Of a DNA stretch of 53,397 nt, positions 40,509 to 49,398 are shown in pieces. The stretch is from Acidimicrobiia bacterium (GTDB lineage Bacteria; Actinomycetota; Acidimicrobiia; Spongiisociales; UBA5794), in the NCBI GenBank assembly GCA_029287195.1, contig JARFRN010000182.1, forward strand, positions 1-53,397, written 5' to 3'. The translations under genes were made by a program, and so were the position numbers. The first letter of the stretch is position 1. Every line of letters begins with the position of its first letter. A model generated the notes under the pieces. That model was given only the letters and a program-made list of their open reading frames with translations, was not told the origin of the DNA and did not search any database.

Positions 40509-41272
40509 GCGGTCGAATCCGTGCCCCTGATTGCGGTGCGCCGCAGCAAAACCGGATAACCGACCAGCGTCACCGCAGCGAACAGGAACCACTGGACCGC
40601 ATAGCCGCGGTGAGAACCTTCCGATGGCTCTGGCAGCGGTACCAATCTCGGAAGGTCCCCGCTCTGGGCCGGGTCCTGCTTCAGCAGTTGGACATAGACC
40701 GGAGCAAGGTCGCCGGCAATCTGATCGTCCAGTCGCTCCAGATCCACCCGAGCCACTTGGGTGACGGCACCTTCCGCCGGAATGGACGGGCCGAAAGATC
40801 CGCGCACCTCCGTCTTTCGCAAGACTCCGACCACGGTGACCGGCCCCTGCGGTGGCACGAAAACCTCCAGGCCCGGCTCATCGAGATCGATCGGAACCCA
40901 CCCCCTGTCGACCATGATCGCCCGATCTCCCTCTAGGTAAAGCGGTGTCACAACATGATGCCCGGAAACACCGCTGTACGAACGCGCAAGGAGGATCACC
41001 TCCTCCTGCGGAGCGTATGTGCCGGTGGCCGTTACCACTCGAAGCTCCAAGGAATCTTGCGAGGGGCCGTAGCGCGTCAGCGCCTCGGCTAGGGGGATCT
41101 CCGCTTCGGCTGTGCGGCTTGATAGCAGGCTGTTGAAATCGCGACGCTCCTCGAGCCGTCGCAGCTGCCACATACCCAGGTTGACGAACACCACCACAGC
41201 CAACAACGCGATGATGTGGCCCGCGATCCACTTCGGACGCCTCGTGAAGCTGTAATCGCGATCCGGGCTCAT
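40505..41272 (-). CDS. SURF1-family cytochrome oxidase assembly protein
   Basis: 255 residues with one helix at each end (about 15-35 and 230-248) and a large extracytoplasmic domain. Family marks are NLGMWQLRRLEERRDFN, VVTATGTYAPQEEVILLARS, MVDRGWVPIDLDEPG and GYAVQWFLFAAVTLVGYPVLL. SURF1 helps insert heme a into cytochrome c oxidase. No cox genes lie in the window. Its ATG overlaps the upstream GNAT gene stop (ATGA), so the SURF1, GNAT and DUF2087 genes are one transcription unit. Confidence 0.93.
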   Translation of the reverse strand: MSPDRDYSFTRRPKWIAGHIIALLAVVVFVNLGMWQLRRLEERRDFNSLLSSRTAEAEIPLAEALTRYGPSQDSLELRVVTATGTYAPQEEVILLARSYSGVSGHHVVTPLYLEGDRAIMVDRGWVPIDLDEPGLEVFVPPQGPVTVVGVLRKTEVRGSFGPSIPAEGAVTQVARVDLERLDDQIAGDLAPVYVQLLKQDPAQSGDLPRLVPLPEPSEGSHRGYAVQWFLFAAVTLVGYPVLLRRTAIRGTDSTA

Positions 41273-41799
41273 GGCTGACCGGTTCCCGACCGGAACAGCG
41301 TGTACATCCACTCGTCGATCAGTTCACCGTCCTTGAAGATTGCCTTCCTCCTGGTTCCCTCCAGCGCAAAACCATTCTTCTCGAGTACCCGTGCGCTGGC
41401 CGGATTCCAGGAGAACACTTCGGCCTGGAGACGCTCCACATCGAATGTCTCCCAGATGTATTCGAGGAAGCACCCGAGCACTTCCGTTGCGACACCCTGG
41501 TTCCAATGCCGTCTCCCGAGCCAATACCCGACTGAGGCGGTGTACCGACCAACACCCTTGCCGAGATCAATCCCGCATACACCGGCAAGTCGCCCTCCGA
41601 CATCGATCACCAGATCCTGAGGTGGCTGCTGCTCGCGGCAACGGGCGATCCACTCTTCGGCATGCTCCTCCGTATAGGGATGAGGGAAGAGCGCCAAGTT
41701 CCGCCAGACGGCTCGATCATCTGCTTCTAGCACCAGCACTTTCTTGTCGGCGAACTCCCATTCCCGCAGAACGGCAACACCGCATTCGAGGGGCAACAT
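41269..41799 (-). CDS. GNAT acetyltransferase, RimJ/RimL-like
   Basis: 176 residues. The acetyl-CoA loop is RRHWNQGVATEVLGCFLEYIWE (Q/R-x-x-G-x-A as QGVATE), and the typical C-terminal VFSWNPASARVLEKNGFALEGTRRKA marks the RimJ/RimL-type family that acetylates protein N-termini or small molecules. The ATG shares a base with the DUF2087 stop (TGATG); a GTG at 41802 is one codon upstream. The substrate is unknown. Confidence 0.9.
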   Translation of the reverse strand: MLPLECGVAVLREWEFADKKVLVLEADDRAVWRNLALFPHPYTEEHAEEWIARCREQQPPQDLVIDVGGRLAGVCGIDLGKGVGRYTASVGYWLGRRHWNQGVATEVLGCFLEYIWETFDVERLQAEVFSWNPASARVLEKNGFALEGTRRKAIFKDGELIDEWMYTLFRSGTGQP

Positions 41800-42356
41800 C
41801 ACGGCCTCTCGGCGTTGGTGAGATACCTGCCTCCGCTTCGCCAGTACACACCCTCGGCGCGCGTCAGCAAGCCCTCATCGACCATGTAGCGGCGCAGAGC
41901 CGCATAGTCGGCGTGGAAGAGCTGCAGTGTGAAGTTCACATCACGCTCCTGATATCGGTAGCCGGGCTCGAACTCCTGGGCGAGACGCTCCAGGACTATC
42001 CGCCTCTTGCGTCGACTCGACGGGATCTCTTTGAGGCGAGTTCCCGAGAAGAACCGGCTCAGTACATGGCGTTCTTCATCGGACCACGGGCCCGCCGTGA
42101 TGCTTGCGGCGACACCTTCTGCCGTTGGCAAACTCGCAGCGATGCTCTGCAGGCGATCAATCTCCAATCGCATCTCCCGATCGATGAGGCCGGCGGCCCG
42201 CAGCTTGCCGACCGCCTCCGCTACCTTTCGTTTTGGGACACCCAGGGACCTGGCGACTTCATCCAGTTCTACCCTGCCCTCGGCGGCCCGTCCCAGCAGG
42301 CTGAGGCGCAGCGGGTCGGCGACTACGCGGATGATATCGGCAGGGTCTTCGATCAT
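41799..42356 (-). CDS. DUF2087-domain ArsR-like regulator
   Basis: 185 residues. The N-terminal 80 form a winged-helix of the ArsR type (VVADPLRLSLLGRAAEG, LDEVARSLGVPKRKVAEAVGKLRAAGLI). The C-terminal half is DUF2087, with KEIPSSRRKRRIVLERLAQEFEPGYRYQERDVN and the tail DEGLLTRAEGVYWRSGG. No metal-binding Cys pair of classical ArsR is seen. It is 9 bp after the gamma-glutamyltransferase-like gene and upstream of the GNAT and SURF1 genes, so it may control this operon. Confidence 0.87.
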   Translation of the reverse strand: MIEDPADIIRVVADPLRLSLLGRAAEGRVELDEVARSLGVPKRKVAEAVGKLRAAGLIDREMRLEIDRLQSIAASLPTAEGVAASITAGPWSDEERHVLSRFFSGTRLKEIPSSRRKRRIVLERLAQEFEPGYRYQERDVNFTLQLFHADYAALRRYMVDEGLLTRAEGVYWRSGGRYLTNAERP

Positions 42357-42365
42357 CCCGAGGAC

Positions 42366-43895
42366 CTAGCCGCCGTGGGCGACGCCGCCGGAGCGCCGCG
42401 AGTCGGCATACTCGAAGAAGCCTGCGAGTGGATCCCAGAGCGATGCCTGGACGCCACCGAAGTACATCGAGAGATCCGGAAAACGGCGCAGGTCGAAACC
42501 GGAAACCCCTGAAACATCGATCCCCGGCTCGTAGGAGACTGTGGGCGTCCCATCAAAAATCTCCGTGTGCAACCGGGCGTGGTCGATCGAGTCACTCAAC
42601 GACATGCCGAGGTGGATGAAGTTCACCAACACGCTGCTCATCGCCGTCGTTATGCGGTCGGCGCCGGGAGAGCCGACCGCGAGGACGGCGCCATGGCGGG
42701 AGCGGGCGACCGTCGGCGCCATATTCGAAACCAGCCGAGAACCCGGAGTCACGCCGTGGAATCCACCTGGATGCAGCTCCATCTCTCCCAGGGAGTTGTT
42801 GAGCCACATGCCGGTGCCCTCGACCATCGCACCCGACCCGTAGCCGGCGGAGACCGTTACCGAACAGCCGAGTCCGTCAGAATCCACGGTCGACGTGTGG
42901 GCGGTTGACGGAGCGGACAGCAATGCACTGAGATCGCCGACACTGGCAAGTTCGAGTAAGCGCACCGCCTCGGAAGAACGGTCGTGCAGCTCGTCTAGGT
43001 GGCTTCTCCGGTACGTGAGGACGGCGCTCTGGACCTCCACCAGCCGAGCGACGTCTGGCGCCTCCCACTTGTCGAAGCCCTTGATTCCCATCAGCAGCAG
43101 CATCGCAGCCATCGTGGCTCCCCCGACCGCCGGCGCCGGATTGGTCGCAATCGACCAGTCGTCGACGTCGACTGTGATTGGCGTGCGGACGATCGCTTCG
43201 TACTCGACAAGGTCCCGCAGCGTGAGTACGCCGTCATGTCCCTCGACACCGGCTGCGATACGGGCCCCCAGGTCACCTCCGTACAAGGCGCCAACACCTT
43301 CTTCGGCGAGTTGGCGAAGTGAATCCGCAAGATGCGGGATGAGTACCGGGTCGCCCGCCGAGAGATGTCGACCGTTGGCGTGGTGAATCACGTCGTAGCT
43401 CGGCGGATCCCAGCCGAATACCAGGTCGTGTGAGTGCCCGAGGTACTCGGCTGCGGCGCTCGATAGGGGGAATCCGTTCTCAACAGCGCTAATGGCAGGT
43501 CCGAATAGTTCCGCCCACGGCATGGCGCCGTAGCGCTCCCACGCCAGAGAAAGACCGGCGAATGCCCCGGGAGTAGCGACTGAACCGTAGCCGACGATGG
43601 TGCGCGTTGCCCCGCCGTAGGTCATGATGATGTCTCGCCCGCCCTTGCCAAACCTCTCGGAAGGCAGCCCACGGCCGGGCATTTCAGCATAAGCGTCGAT
43701 AACTACCGGGTCTCCGGCCGACGGCCACACGGTAACGAAGCCGCCGGCGCCCGGCGCGATGATGCCCGGATCCGTGACCATGGAGCATATGGCCGCCCCA
43801 ATCGCGGCATCCACGGCGTTACCGCCGGCGTCGGCAACGAAGCCGCCGGCATCGGCCGCCAATTGGGAGGCTGAGGCTATTGACACTCTCCGCAT
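42366..43895 (-). CDS. Gamma-glutamyltransferase-family protein
   Basis: 509 residues of the Ntn-hydrolase GGT family. The N-terminal half has GGNAVDAAIGAAI and GAGGFVTVW. The conserved Thr for self-cleavage and catalysis lies in STAHTSTVDSDG, and GSPGADRITTAMSSVLVNF is the C-terminal family segment. No signal peptide is seen, unlike exported GGTs, so a cytosolic acylase or hydrolase role is likely. ATG at 43895 has AGGGTG 8 bp upstream; GTG 43904 is in frame. The substrate may be a glutathione analogue or other gamma-glutamyl or acyl amide. Confidence 0.88.
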   Translation of the reverse strand: MRRVSIASASQLAADAGGFVADAGGNAVDAAIGAAICSMVTDPGIIAPGAGGFVTVWPSAGDPVVIDAYAEMPGRGLPSERFGKGGRDIIMTYGGATRTIVGYGSVATPGAFAGLSLAWERYGAMPWAELFGPAISAVENGFPLSSAAAEYLGHSHDLVFGWDPPSYDVIHHANGRHLSAGDPVLIPHLADSLRQLAEEGVGALYGGDLGARIAAGVEGHDGVLTLRDLVEYEAIVRTPITVDVDDWSIATNPAPAVGGATMAAMLLLMGIKGFDKWEAPDVARLVEVQSAVLTYRRSHLDELHDRSSEAVRLLELASVGDLSALLSAPSTAHTSTVDSDGLGCSVTVSAGYGSGAMVEGTGMWLNNSLGEMELHPGGFHGVTPGSRLVSNMAPTVARSRHGAVLAVGSPGADRITTAMSSVLVNFIHLGMSLSDSIDHARLHTEIFDGTPTVSYEPGIDVSGVSGFDLRRFPDLSMYFGGVQASLWDPLAGFFEYADSRRSGGVAHGG

Positions 43896-43920
43896 CGGGC
43901 GCACCCTACTCGACGTTGCG

Positions 43921-44274
43921 CTACGTCGATTCTGCCGTCACACGTGCCGGTACACCCGCGACGTCTTCCGCAGCGTCTTCGAGCTCGATGTGTCGTGCCA
44001 CCAGCTCGATACGGCTTTGCCTCTCCTCGCCGACTGTCCAGAAGCGGCGTTGCACCGAACAGACCGCAAAGACCTTTGTCCCGGCGGGTGCGACGAGCAG
44101 CGGATGTGCGGGGTCGGGTTCCCACAGGACCACGGGTACGACATCGACGCGCCGGCGCGGAGTTGCGGTGCGCACCGTTACCAACGATCTGACGAGGCTC
44201 GAGCCTGATTCGAAAGTGCGCAGTTCGGGCGGAGCAGCCAGTTTGCCGAACAACACAAGTACGTTCATGTCCAT
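43921..44274 (-). CDS. Short single-stranded-DNA-binding (SSB-like) OB protein
   Basis: 117 residues resembling SSB by the opening MNVLVLFGKLAAPPELRTFESGSSLVRSLVTVRT and VDVVPVVLWEP. It ends soon after the OB fold, without the long linker and acidic tip of housekeeping SSBs, so it is probably a paralog with a special role. ATG 44274 has GGAG 6 bp upstream; ATGs at 44280 and 44268 are alternatives. It sits 25 bp upstream of the gamma-glutamyltransferase-like gene. Confidence 0.75.
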   Translation of the reverse strand: MDMNVLVLFGKLAAPPELRTFESGSSLVRSLVTVRTATPRRRVDVVPVVLWEPDPAHPLLVAPAGTKVFAVCSVQRRFWTVGEERQSRIELVARHIELEDAAEDVAGVPARVTAEST

Positions 44275-44337
44275 TCGCATCTCCCATTCCAGGGAAGTGC
44301 GGGTAGCTCTCAACGTATCCGGCGGGTCTGACAGGTT

Positions 44338-45183
44338 TCAGCCGGCCTCGATGAGCCTATCTAGCTCGTCGAGGCCCGGGAACGACGGATCGACGAGCAC
44401 GATGTCGTCAGCTATCGATCTGGCTCTCGATTTGTCACCGCGAAGGGCAGCAAGGCGCGCCGCGACGTACCAGAGACGGAGGTCTTCCGGCCACGGATCT
44501 GCAACCTTCTTCGGAGAGCCCGCCACGTTGGCGGCCTGGTCCAAATCCCCTTGGTCGATCAGATGCGAGGCATAAACGACGCGCGCCTCCTTCTTGACGG
44601 CCGGACCGCCACCAAGGTTGCGAAACTCGTGCCATGCTGCATCGACATCCTGCGGCCGCTCGAGCGCACGGAGGATATCCATCTCAACGGGCATGTGCGT
44701 TGTCTCGCCGCTGAGACGACGGTACGTCCGCAGTTCGCGGAGAGCCTTTTGCCAGTCCCCGATCCGGTACGCCGAAAGGCCGAGAATCTCGCGGATGGTG
44801 GCATCACGCGAGGCGAGATCCTTGGCGTGCTCTGCCTTGCGGACTGCTGTGTGGTACTGGCCTTCAGTGAACGCTTCTGCGGCGGCACTGAGCGCCGCCA
44901 GCGCCGCATTCTGGCGACTTGCCGGGGTGACTCGCATCAGCGCCTCCACAACGTGACGGGGCAGGCCGGCGGCAGCCGCAGGCAGCTTCTTCGGTTTTCC
45001 CTTCTGTTCGTCCGTGTGTGTGCGCTGGGTGGTCTCCCCCGCAGTTCTGCCTCTTTGAGAATGACTACGTTTCCCGCGTCCCGACCCACCGCTTGATGAG
45101 CCCGATTGCTGCGCCCTACCACGGCCGACGCCGGATGACTTGCCGCGCTGCGGCTTCTTCTTGTGATCTCTTGGCTCGCTCAC
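44338..45183 (-). CDS. TPR-repeat protein with basic low-complexity N-terminus
   Basis: 281 residues. The first 75 are Lys/Arg/Ser/Gly-rich (KKKPQRGKSSGVGRGRAQQSG...), likely disordered and nucleic-acid-binding. From about 85 on the sequence is helical with tetratricopeptide-like pairs (AEAFTEGQYHTAVRKAEHAKDLA, GLSAYRIGDWQKALRELRTYRRL, ASHLIDQGDLDQAANVAG). It is a likely scaffold or binding protein. GTG at 45183 has GGAAGTG 5 bp upstream. It is divergent from the aldehyde dehydrogenase operon. Confidence 0.8.
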   Translation of the reverse strand: MSEPRDHKKKPQRGKSSGVGRGRAQQSGSSSGGSGRGKRSHSQRGRTAGETTQRTHTDEQKGKPKKLPAAAAGLPRHVVEALMRVTPASRQNAALAALSAAAEAFTEGQYHTAVRKAEHAKDLASRDATIREILGLSAYRIGDWQKALRELRTYRRLSGETTHMPVEMDILRALERPQDVDAAWHEFRNLGGGPAVKKEARVVYASHLIDQGDLDQAANVAGSPKKVADPWPEDLRLWYVAARLAALRGDKSRARSIADDIVLVDPSFPGLDELDRLIEAG

Positions 45184-45400
45184 ACAATCACTTCCCGGCC
45201 GTAATATCAATACCCCGATCGGGGAGGCCTACTCTACGCCGACGACGCACTGTCGGAAATCCCAATGCGCGGACGAGCAAGATCGATGGCAGGAGCGGCA
45301 AGCCGAGGTGATCGAACCGGCCAGAGTGCGGTACACCCCGGCTCGAGCGCATGAAGACCACCAGAGCGTGGAGCTGCCCGCCCGTCACGCTCCGGATACA

Positions 45401-45420
45401 CTGTTGGAACGTTCCAACAG
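45401..45420. promoter_or_regulatory. Perfect 20-bp palindrome (operator) before the catabolic operon
   Basis: Half-sites CTGTTGGAAC and GTTCCAACAG meet without a spacer. The central C-G step and the inner TGGAACGTTCCA are typical of LacI-family operators, though other families are possible. No LacI-type regulator lies in the window. The site covers the -35 hexamer of the predicted operon promoter, which implies repression. Confidence 0.7.
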
Positions 45421-45433
45421 GCGACGCTAGTAT
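45404..45433 (+). promoter_or_regulatory. Predicted promoter of the aldehyde dehydrogenase-transketolase operon
   Basis: The -35 is TTGGAA (45404-45409) and the -10 TAGTAT (45428-45433), with an 18-bp spacer. Transcription would start near 45440, giving a leader of about 137 bases. The leader holds an 11-base direct repeat (GCAGGGTCTTG at 45451 and 45467, period 16) and otherwise no gene. The interval 45184-45400 shows nothing else. Confidence 0.55.
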
Positions 45434-45576
45434 CGGATCCGGCATCCGTTGCAGGGTCTTGGTTCTGCAGGGTCTTGTTCGTTTTGTAGCTGCTGGTACC
45501 ACATACCGGCTCTATGTGAGGAACCCCGATGCCGGTATTGAGGCGATGGACACCGATTGAACCTCGGAGGGAGCTT

Positions 45577-46989
45577 GTGAGCCAGAACGATGTGGATACG
45601 GCGGCCTACATTTCCGAACTGATGGGCCGAGCCCGGAAGGCGCAGAAGGTGGCGGAAGGGTTCTCACAGGAGAAGGTGGATGAGCTCGCCCATGCAATCG
45701 CCTGGGAAATCGCGGCAAATGATGAGCTTCTTCAGGAGATTGCCGAGTTCTCATTCGACGAATGCCGGTTGGGTGATGTCCCCTCGAAGGTCGCCAAAGT
45801 TGCCGGCAAGTGCCGGGGAATCCTCTACGACGTCAAGAACGCCAAGAGTGTCGGGGTCGTCGAGGAGATCCCCGAGAAGGGGCTGGTTCGTATTGCCAAG
45901 CCGGTTGGTGTCATCGGCTCGCTGGTGCCCAGCACACAGGGAGAATTCCATCCGTTGACTCAGGCCATCTTCGTGGTCAAAGCCCGGGACGCGGTCATCT
46001 TCTCACCCCATCCGAGGAGCAAGCTCACAACACTGAAGGTGACGAACCTACTTCGGGCCGTTATGAAGAAGTATGACGCGCCGGAGGATCTGTTCATCAC
46101 AATCGAAGATCCCTCGATTCCGAAGACCAACGAGCTCATGAGGCAATGTGATCTGGTCATTGCCACCGGTGGACAGCCTATGGTTCGTGCGGCCCACAGT
46201 TCTGGAACACCGGCTTTCGGTGTGGGAGCGGGAAACGCAATCATCATCATCGACAAGACCGCTGATCTTGCTGATGCAGCAAGCAAGATCAAGGCCAGCA
46301 AGACGTTCGATCTGGCCGCAGGGTGTTCCTGTGACAACGCCGTTGTGATCGACGAGTCGGTATATGCCGACATGCTGGCCGAATTCCAGAAGGTCGGTGC
46401 TCATCTGCTCGATACAGAGGAGAAAGCGAAGCTGCAGAAGACAATCTGGCCCGAATGGCCCGCCAACCACATCATCAATAGGCATATCGTGGCATCGCCT
46501 GTCAGCAACATCGCCGAGTTGGCCGGCCTCGACGTTCCCGAAGGAACCAGCTTCCTGCTCGTGGAAGAGGACAAGACCGGCGAAGCATCGCCTTTCGCCG
46601 GCGAAAAGATGAGTCTTGTCACAACTGTCTACAAGAGCAGCAGCATCGACGAGGCCATCCGCATCACCAACGAGAACCATGCGTACTCAGGCCACGGACA
46701 CTCATGCGGTATCTTCTCTGCAACGCCCGAGAACGTCGAGAAACTGGCGTTGGGAACCTATACGACTCGTGTAGTCGTCAACCAGCCGCAGGCTGCAACC
46801 AATGGCGGCAGCTGGGTCAGCGGAATGCCGTTCACCCACTCCCTGGGTTGCGGAACCTGGGGCGGCAACGGCATATCAGAGAACGTTGCGCTCAAGCACT
46901 ACCTCAACAACACCTGGGTCATCCGCGAGATCCCCAGTTTCCAACCCACCGACGAGGAACTGTTTTCCGGCTTCACACCCCGAGGCTGA
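45577..46989 (+). CDS. CoA-acylating aldehyde dehydrogenase, sulfoacetaldehyde dehydrogenase (SauS)-like
   Basis: 470 residues. It should oxidise an aldehyde to an acyl-CoA with NAD(P)+. The pattern is that of AdhE-N/PduP/SauS enzymes: VGVIGSLVPSTQGEFHPLTQ, AVIFSPHPRSK, LVIATGGQPMVRAAHSSG, GVGAGNA, and FDLAAGCSCDNAVVID with catalytic Cys250 (Cys252 next to it) and no general-base Glu of hydrolytic ALDHs. The C-terminus (NQPQAATNGGSWVSGMPFTHSLGCGTWGGN) recalls SauS-like proteins. GTG 45577 has GGAGGGAG 2-9 bp upstream, which decides it. First gene of a five-gene operon; the true aldehyde is unknown. Confidence 0.85.
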   Translation: MSQNDVDTAAYISELMGRARKAQKVAEGFSQEKVDELAHAIAWEIAANDELLQEIAEFSFDECRLGDVPSKVAKVAGKCRGILYDVKNAKSVGVVEEIPEKGLVRIAKPVGVIGSLVPSTQGEFHPLTQAIFVVKARDAVIFSPHPRSKLTTLKVTNLLRAVMKKYDAPEDLFITIEDPSIPKTNELMRQCDLVIATGGQPMVRAAHSSGTPAFGVGAGNAIIIIDKTADLADAASKIKASKTFDLAAGCSCDNAVVIDESVYADMLAEFQKVGAHLLDTEEKAKLQKTIWPEWPANHIINRHIVASPVSNIAELAGLDVPEGTSFLLVEEDKTGEASPFAGEKMSLVTTVYKSSSIDEAIRITNENHAYSGHGHSCGIFSATPENVEKLALGTYTTRVVVNQPQAATNGGSWVSGMPFTHSLGCGTWGGNGISENVALKHYLNNTWVIREIPSFQPTDEELFSGFTPRG

Positions 46990-47013
46990 TTCAGGCAAGG
47001 ATCTGGAGATACC

Positions 47014-48477
47014 TTGAACGACGACCGTACTTCAACTGCCGAGGAGGCGGCTGCCTCCATACGCAACGGTATGACCGTTGCCATGAGCGGATACGCCATG
47101 GCGGGCTATCCCAAAGCTGTTGTCGAAGCTCTTGTGCAACGCAAACACAGCGGTGCGGACCTGACGTTCGATTTGATCACCGGCGCCAACGTGCCTTGGC
47201 TGGATGGAAAGCTCGGAGCAGAGAAACTCATAACTCGGCGAGCCCCCATGGTGGCCAGCCGCACCCTCGCTGCGCAAGCCAACGAAGGTTCTCTCCGCTA
47301 CGTCGAGCAGCAGATGAGCAAGATGCCCCGACTGCTCAGAACGAACGGCTTCGGAGAGATCGATATAGCCGTGGTCGAAGCGCTGGGATTCTGCGAAAAC
47401 GGGGATCTCATTCCCACCAGTTCCGTCGGCATGACCCACCACCTCATGGACGCCGCGGATCAGATCATTGTCGAGATCAATGCCGCCCAGCCGGAAGTGC
47501 TCCGGGATCTGCACGACGTTTACATCCCGGCGGCCGCTCCCGATACCCAGCCGATCCCACTGGTCTGCAGCAATCAGCGGATTGGCAAGTCGGGAATCCC
47601 GGTTGATCCGAAGAAGATCCGGTACATGGTGGAGACCGACATTCCGGAACGATTGGGACCGCAGCCGGCAGGCACCGCGGTGACAAAGAGCATCGCCGAC
47701 CATCTGTTCAACTTCCTCGAGCTGGAGGTCCAGAAGACCGGACATCTTCCGCCGATCCAGACCGGATTCGGCAGCATCGCCGACTCCATCGCCGATGCCT
47801 TCCAGCACTCCAGCTTCCGCAACCTCCAATTCTTCTGCGGAGGGATTACCGAGCCGGTGATGGAACTCCTCGCTTCCGGCAAAGCGACCGCCCTATCGAC
47901 CGGTGGGTTGGGTATGAGCGAGAGGGTGGAGCAGATACTCAACGACACTCCGGATCTGCGCGACTACCTGGTGATTCGCAACGGGGACATAACCAACAAT
48001 CCCGAGGTGATCGGCCGCTTGGGGTTGATTGCACTGAATTCCGGCATCGAGATCGATGTCTACGGCAACGTGAACTCCAGCCACATCGCAGGGAGCCGCG
48101 TCGTGAACGGTATTGGAGGCGGAGCGACTTTCGCCCAAAACGCCGGCCTATCGGTGATTCTCATCCCCGCCACAGCCAAGGACGGTGCCATCTCGAACAT
48201 TGTTCCGATGGTGTCCCACCAGGACATATCCGAACACGATGTCGATGTCGTCGTAACCGAGTACGGCGTTGCCGACCTGCGCGGGCTTGATGACGGAGAA
48301 CGAGCGGACGCCATAGTCACGCATTGCGCATCCGAAGCGTATCGAGGACAGTTGGCGACCTACCTGCGGACTGCGCGGGAGCAATGCGGCGGACACCATC
48401 CCCAGTTGCCTGAGAAGGCTTTTGGCTGGTACCGGCGGCTGAAAGAGGAAGGGACCATGCTGGACAAGGGATCATGA
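47014..48477 (+). CDS. Acetyl-CoA hydrolase/transferase-family CoA-transferase
   Basis: 487 residues of the Ach1/Cat1 family. It moves CoA between two carboxylates by a glutamyl-CoA intermediate. Marks are the N-terminal GYPKAVVEAL, then IQTGFGSIADSIADAF, the likely catalytic Glu280 in GGITEPVME, and VTEYGVADLRGLDDGERADAI near the end. The start is TTG 47014 with GGAG 5-8 bp upstream. It follows the dehydrogenase by 24 bp and overlaps the lyase gene by 4 bp, so it probably recycles the acyl-CoA made by the first enzyme or activates the lyase substrate. Confidence 0.88.
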   Translation: MNDDRTSTAEEAAASIRNGMTVAMSGYAMAGYPKAVVEALVQRKHSGADLTFDLITGANVPWLDGKLGAEKLITRRAPMVASRTLAAQANEGSLRYVEQQMSKMPRLLRTNGFGEIDIAVVEALGFCENGDLIPTSSVGMTHHLMDAADQIIVEINAAQPEVLRDLHDVYIPAAAPDTQPIPLVCSNQRIGKSGIPVDPKKIRYMVETDIPERLGPQPAGTAVTKSIADHLFNFLELEVQKTGHLPPIQTGFGSIADSIADAFQHSSFRNLQFFCGGITEPVMELLASGKATALSTGGLGMSERVEQILNDTPDLRDYLVIRNGDITNNPEVIGRLGLIALNSGIEIDVYGNVNSSHIAGSRVVNGIGGGATFAQNAGLSVILIPATAKDGAISNIVPMVSHQDISEHDVDVVVTEYGVADLRGLDDGERADAIVTHCASEAYRGQLATYLRTAREQCGGHHPQLPEKAFGWYRRLKEEGTMLDKGS

Positions 48478-49364
48478 AGAAGATCGAACTATATGAAGTC
48501 GGGCCGCGCGACGGCTTTCAGATGGTGGATGACTACATCCCGCTGGAAACGAAGGTTCGCATCGTCGAAGGGCTGCTGGATGCCGGTTTGAGGCATCTGC
48601 AGATAACGTCATTCGTCAGCCCGAAGGCAATTCCACAAATGAAAGACGCCGGAGAATTGGCTTCGAGGGTCGTCGGCAAATACCCGGATGCGGATCTCTT
48701 TGCCCTGGTTCCGAATCTTCGTGGTGCCGAAGCGGCGTGGGAATCCGGTTTGAGATCGGTGTCCTATGTTGTCTCGCTCAGCGAGAGCCACAACCGGGCC
48801 AACATCAGAAGGACGCATGAAGATTCCTTTGCCGGGCTGCAGGCGATTCTGGAGGCTTATCCGGACATGGATGTCTGTCTGGATCTGTCTACGACCTTCG
48901 GTTGCCCATTTGAGGGCATGAAGACCGAGGACGACGTTGTGCCGTTCCTGAAGCCCTATGTCGACAGCGGAATTGGGACCGTCAATCTCTGCGACACGAT
49001 CGGGATCGCCAACCCCGCCCAGGTTCGCTGCATCATCGACGCCGTCTGGGCCGAATACCCGTCACTGGATCTCCAGGTTCACATCCACGACACCCGCAAC
49101 ATGGGGATGGTCAACACGCTGGCCGCCATCGAGCTCGGCGTTGACAAAGTGCAGTCGACCCTCGGCGGCCTCGGTGGCTGTCCCTTCGCACCCGGGGCAT
49201 CTGGCAACCTGGCAACCGAGGATCTGGCGTTCATGCTGTCCGAAATGGGATACGAGCTCGGTGTCGATATCCCGAAGATGGTCGAACTCGCCAAGTGGCA
49301 AGCAACAGCAATACCGACCGGACAGTTCAGCGGGCATCAGTTCAGAATCCCCGACACCAACTAG
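48474..49364 (+). CDS. HMG-CoA lyase-like DRE-TIM metallolyase
   Basis: 296 residues. It likely cleaves a 3-hydroxyacyl-CoA into acetyl-CoA and an oxo compound. Metal and substrate residues are VGPRDGFQ (R12, D13), QVHIHDTRNMG (H203, H205, D206) and the HMG-CoA lyase signature GLGGCPFAPGASGN with the catalytic Cys236. The lyase signature favours CoA-ester cleavage over the isopropylmalate synthase branch. The ATG overlaps the CoA-transferase stop (ATGA), which supports a shared pathway. Whether HMG-CoA itself is the substrate is open. Confidence 0.88.
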   Translation: MKKIELYEVGPRDGFQMVDDYIPLETKVRIVEGLLDAGLRHLQITSFVSPKAIPQMKDAGELASRVVGKYPDADLFALVPNLRGAEAAWESGLRSVSYVVSLSESHNRANIRRTHEDSFAGLQAILEAYPDMDVCLDLSTTFGCPFEGMKTEDDVVPFLKPYVDSGIGTVNLCDTIGIANPAQVRCIIDAVWAEYPSLDLQVHIHDTRNMGMVNTLAAIELGVDKVQSTLGGLGGCPFAPGASGNLATEDLAFMLSEMGYELGVDIPKMVELAKWQATAIPTGQFSGHQFRIPDTN

Positions 49365-49398
49365 TACCACACAATCAGTCGCGCACGGAGAGACGCAT

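Noticed and set aside
40508-40530. A GGTCGAATCC-like sequence resembling a tRNA T-arm
   Set aside because: It lies at the 3' end of the SURF1 gene and no acceptor, D or anticodon stems can be drawn around it.
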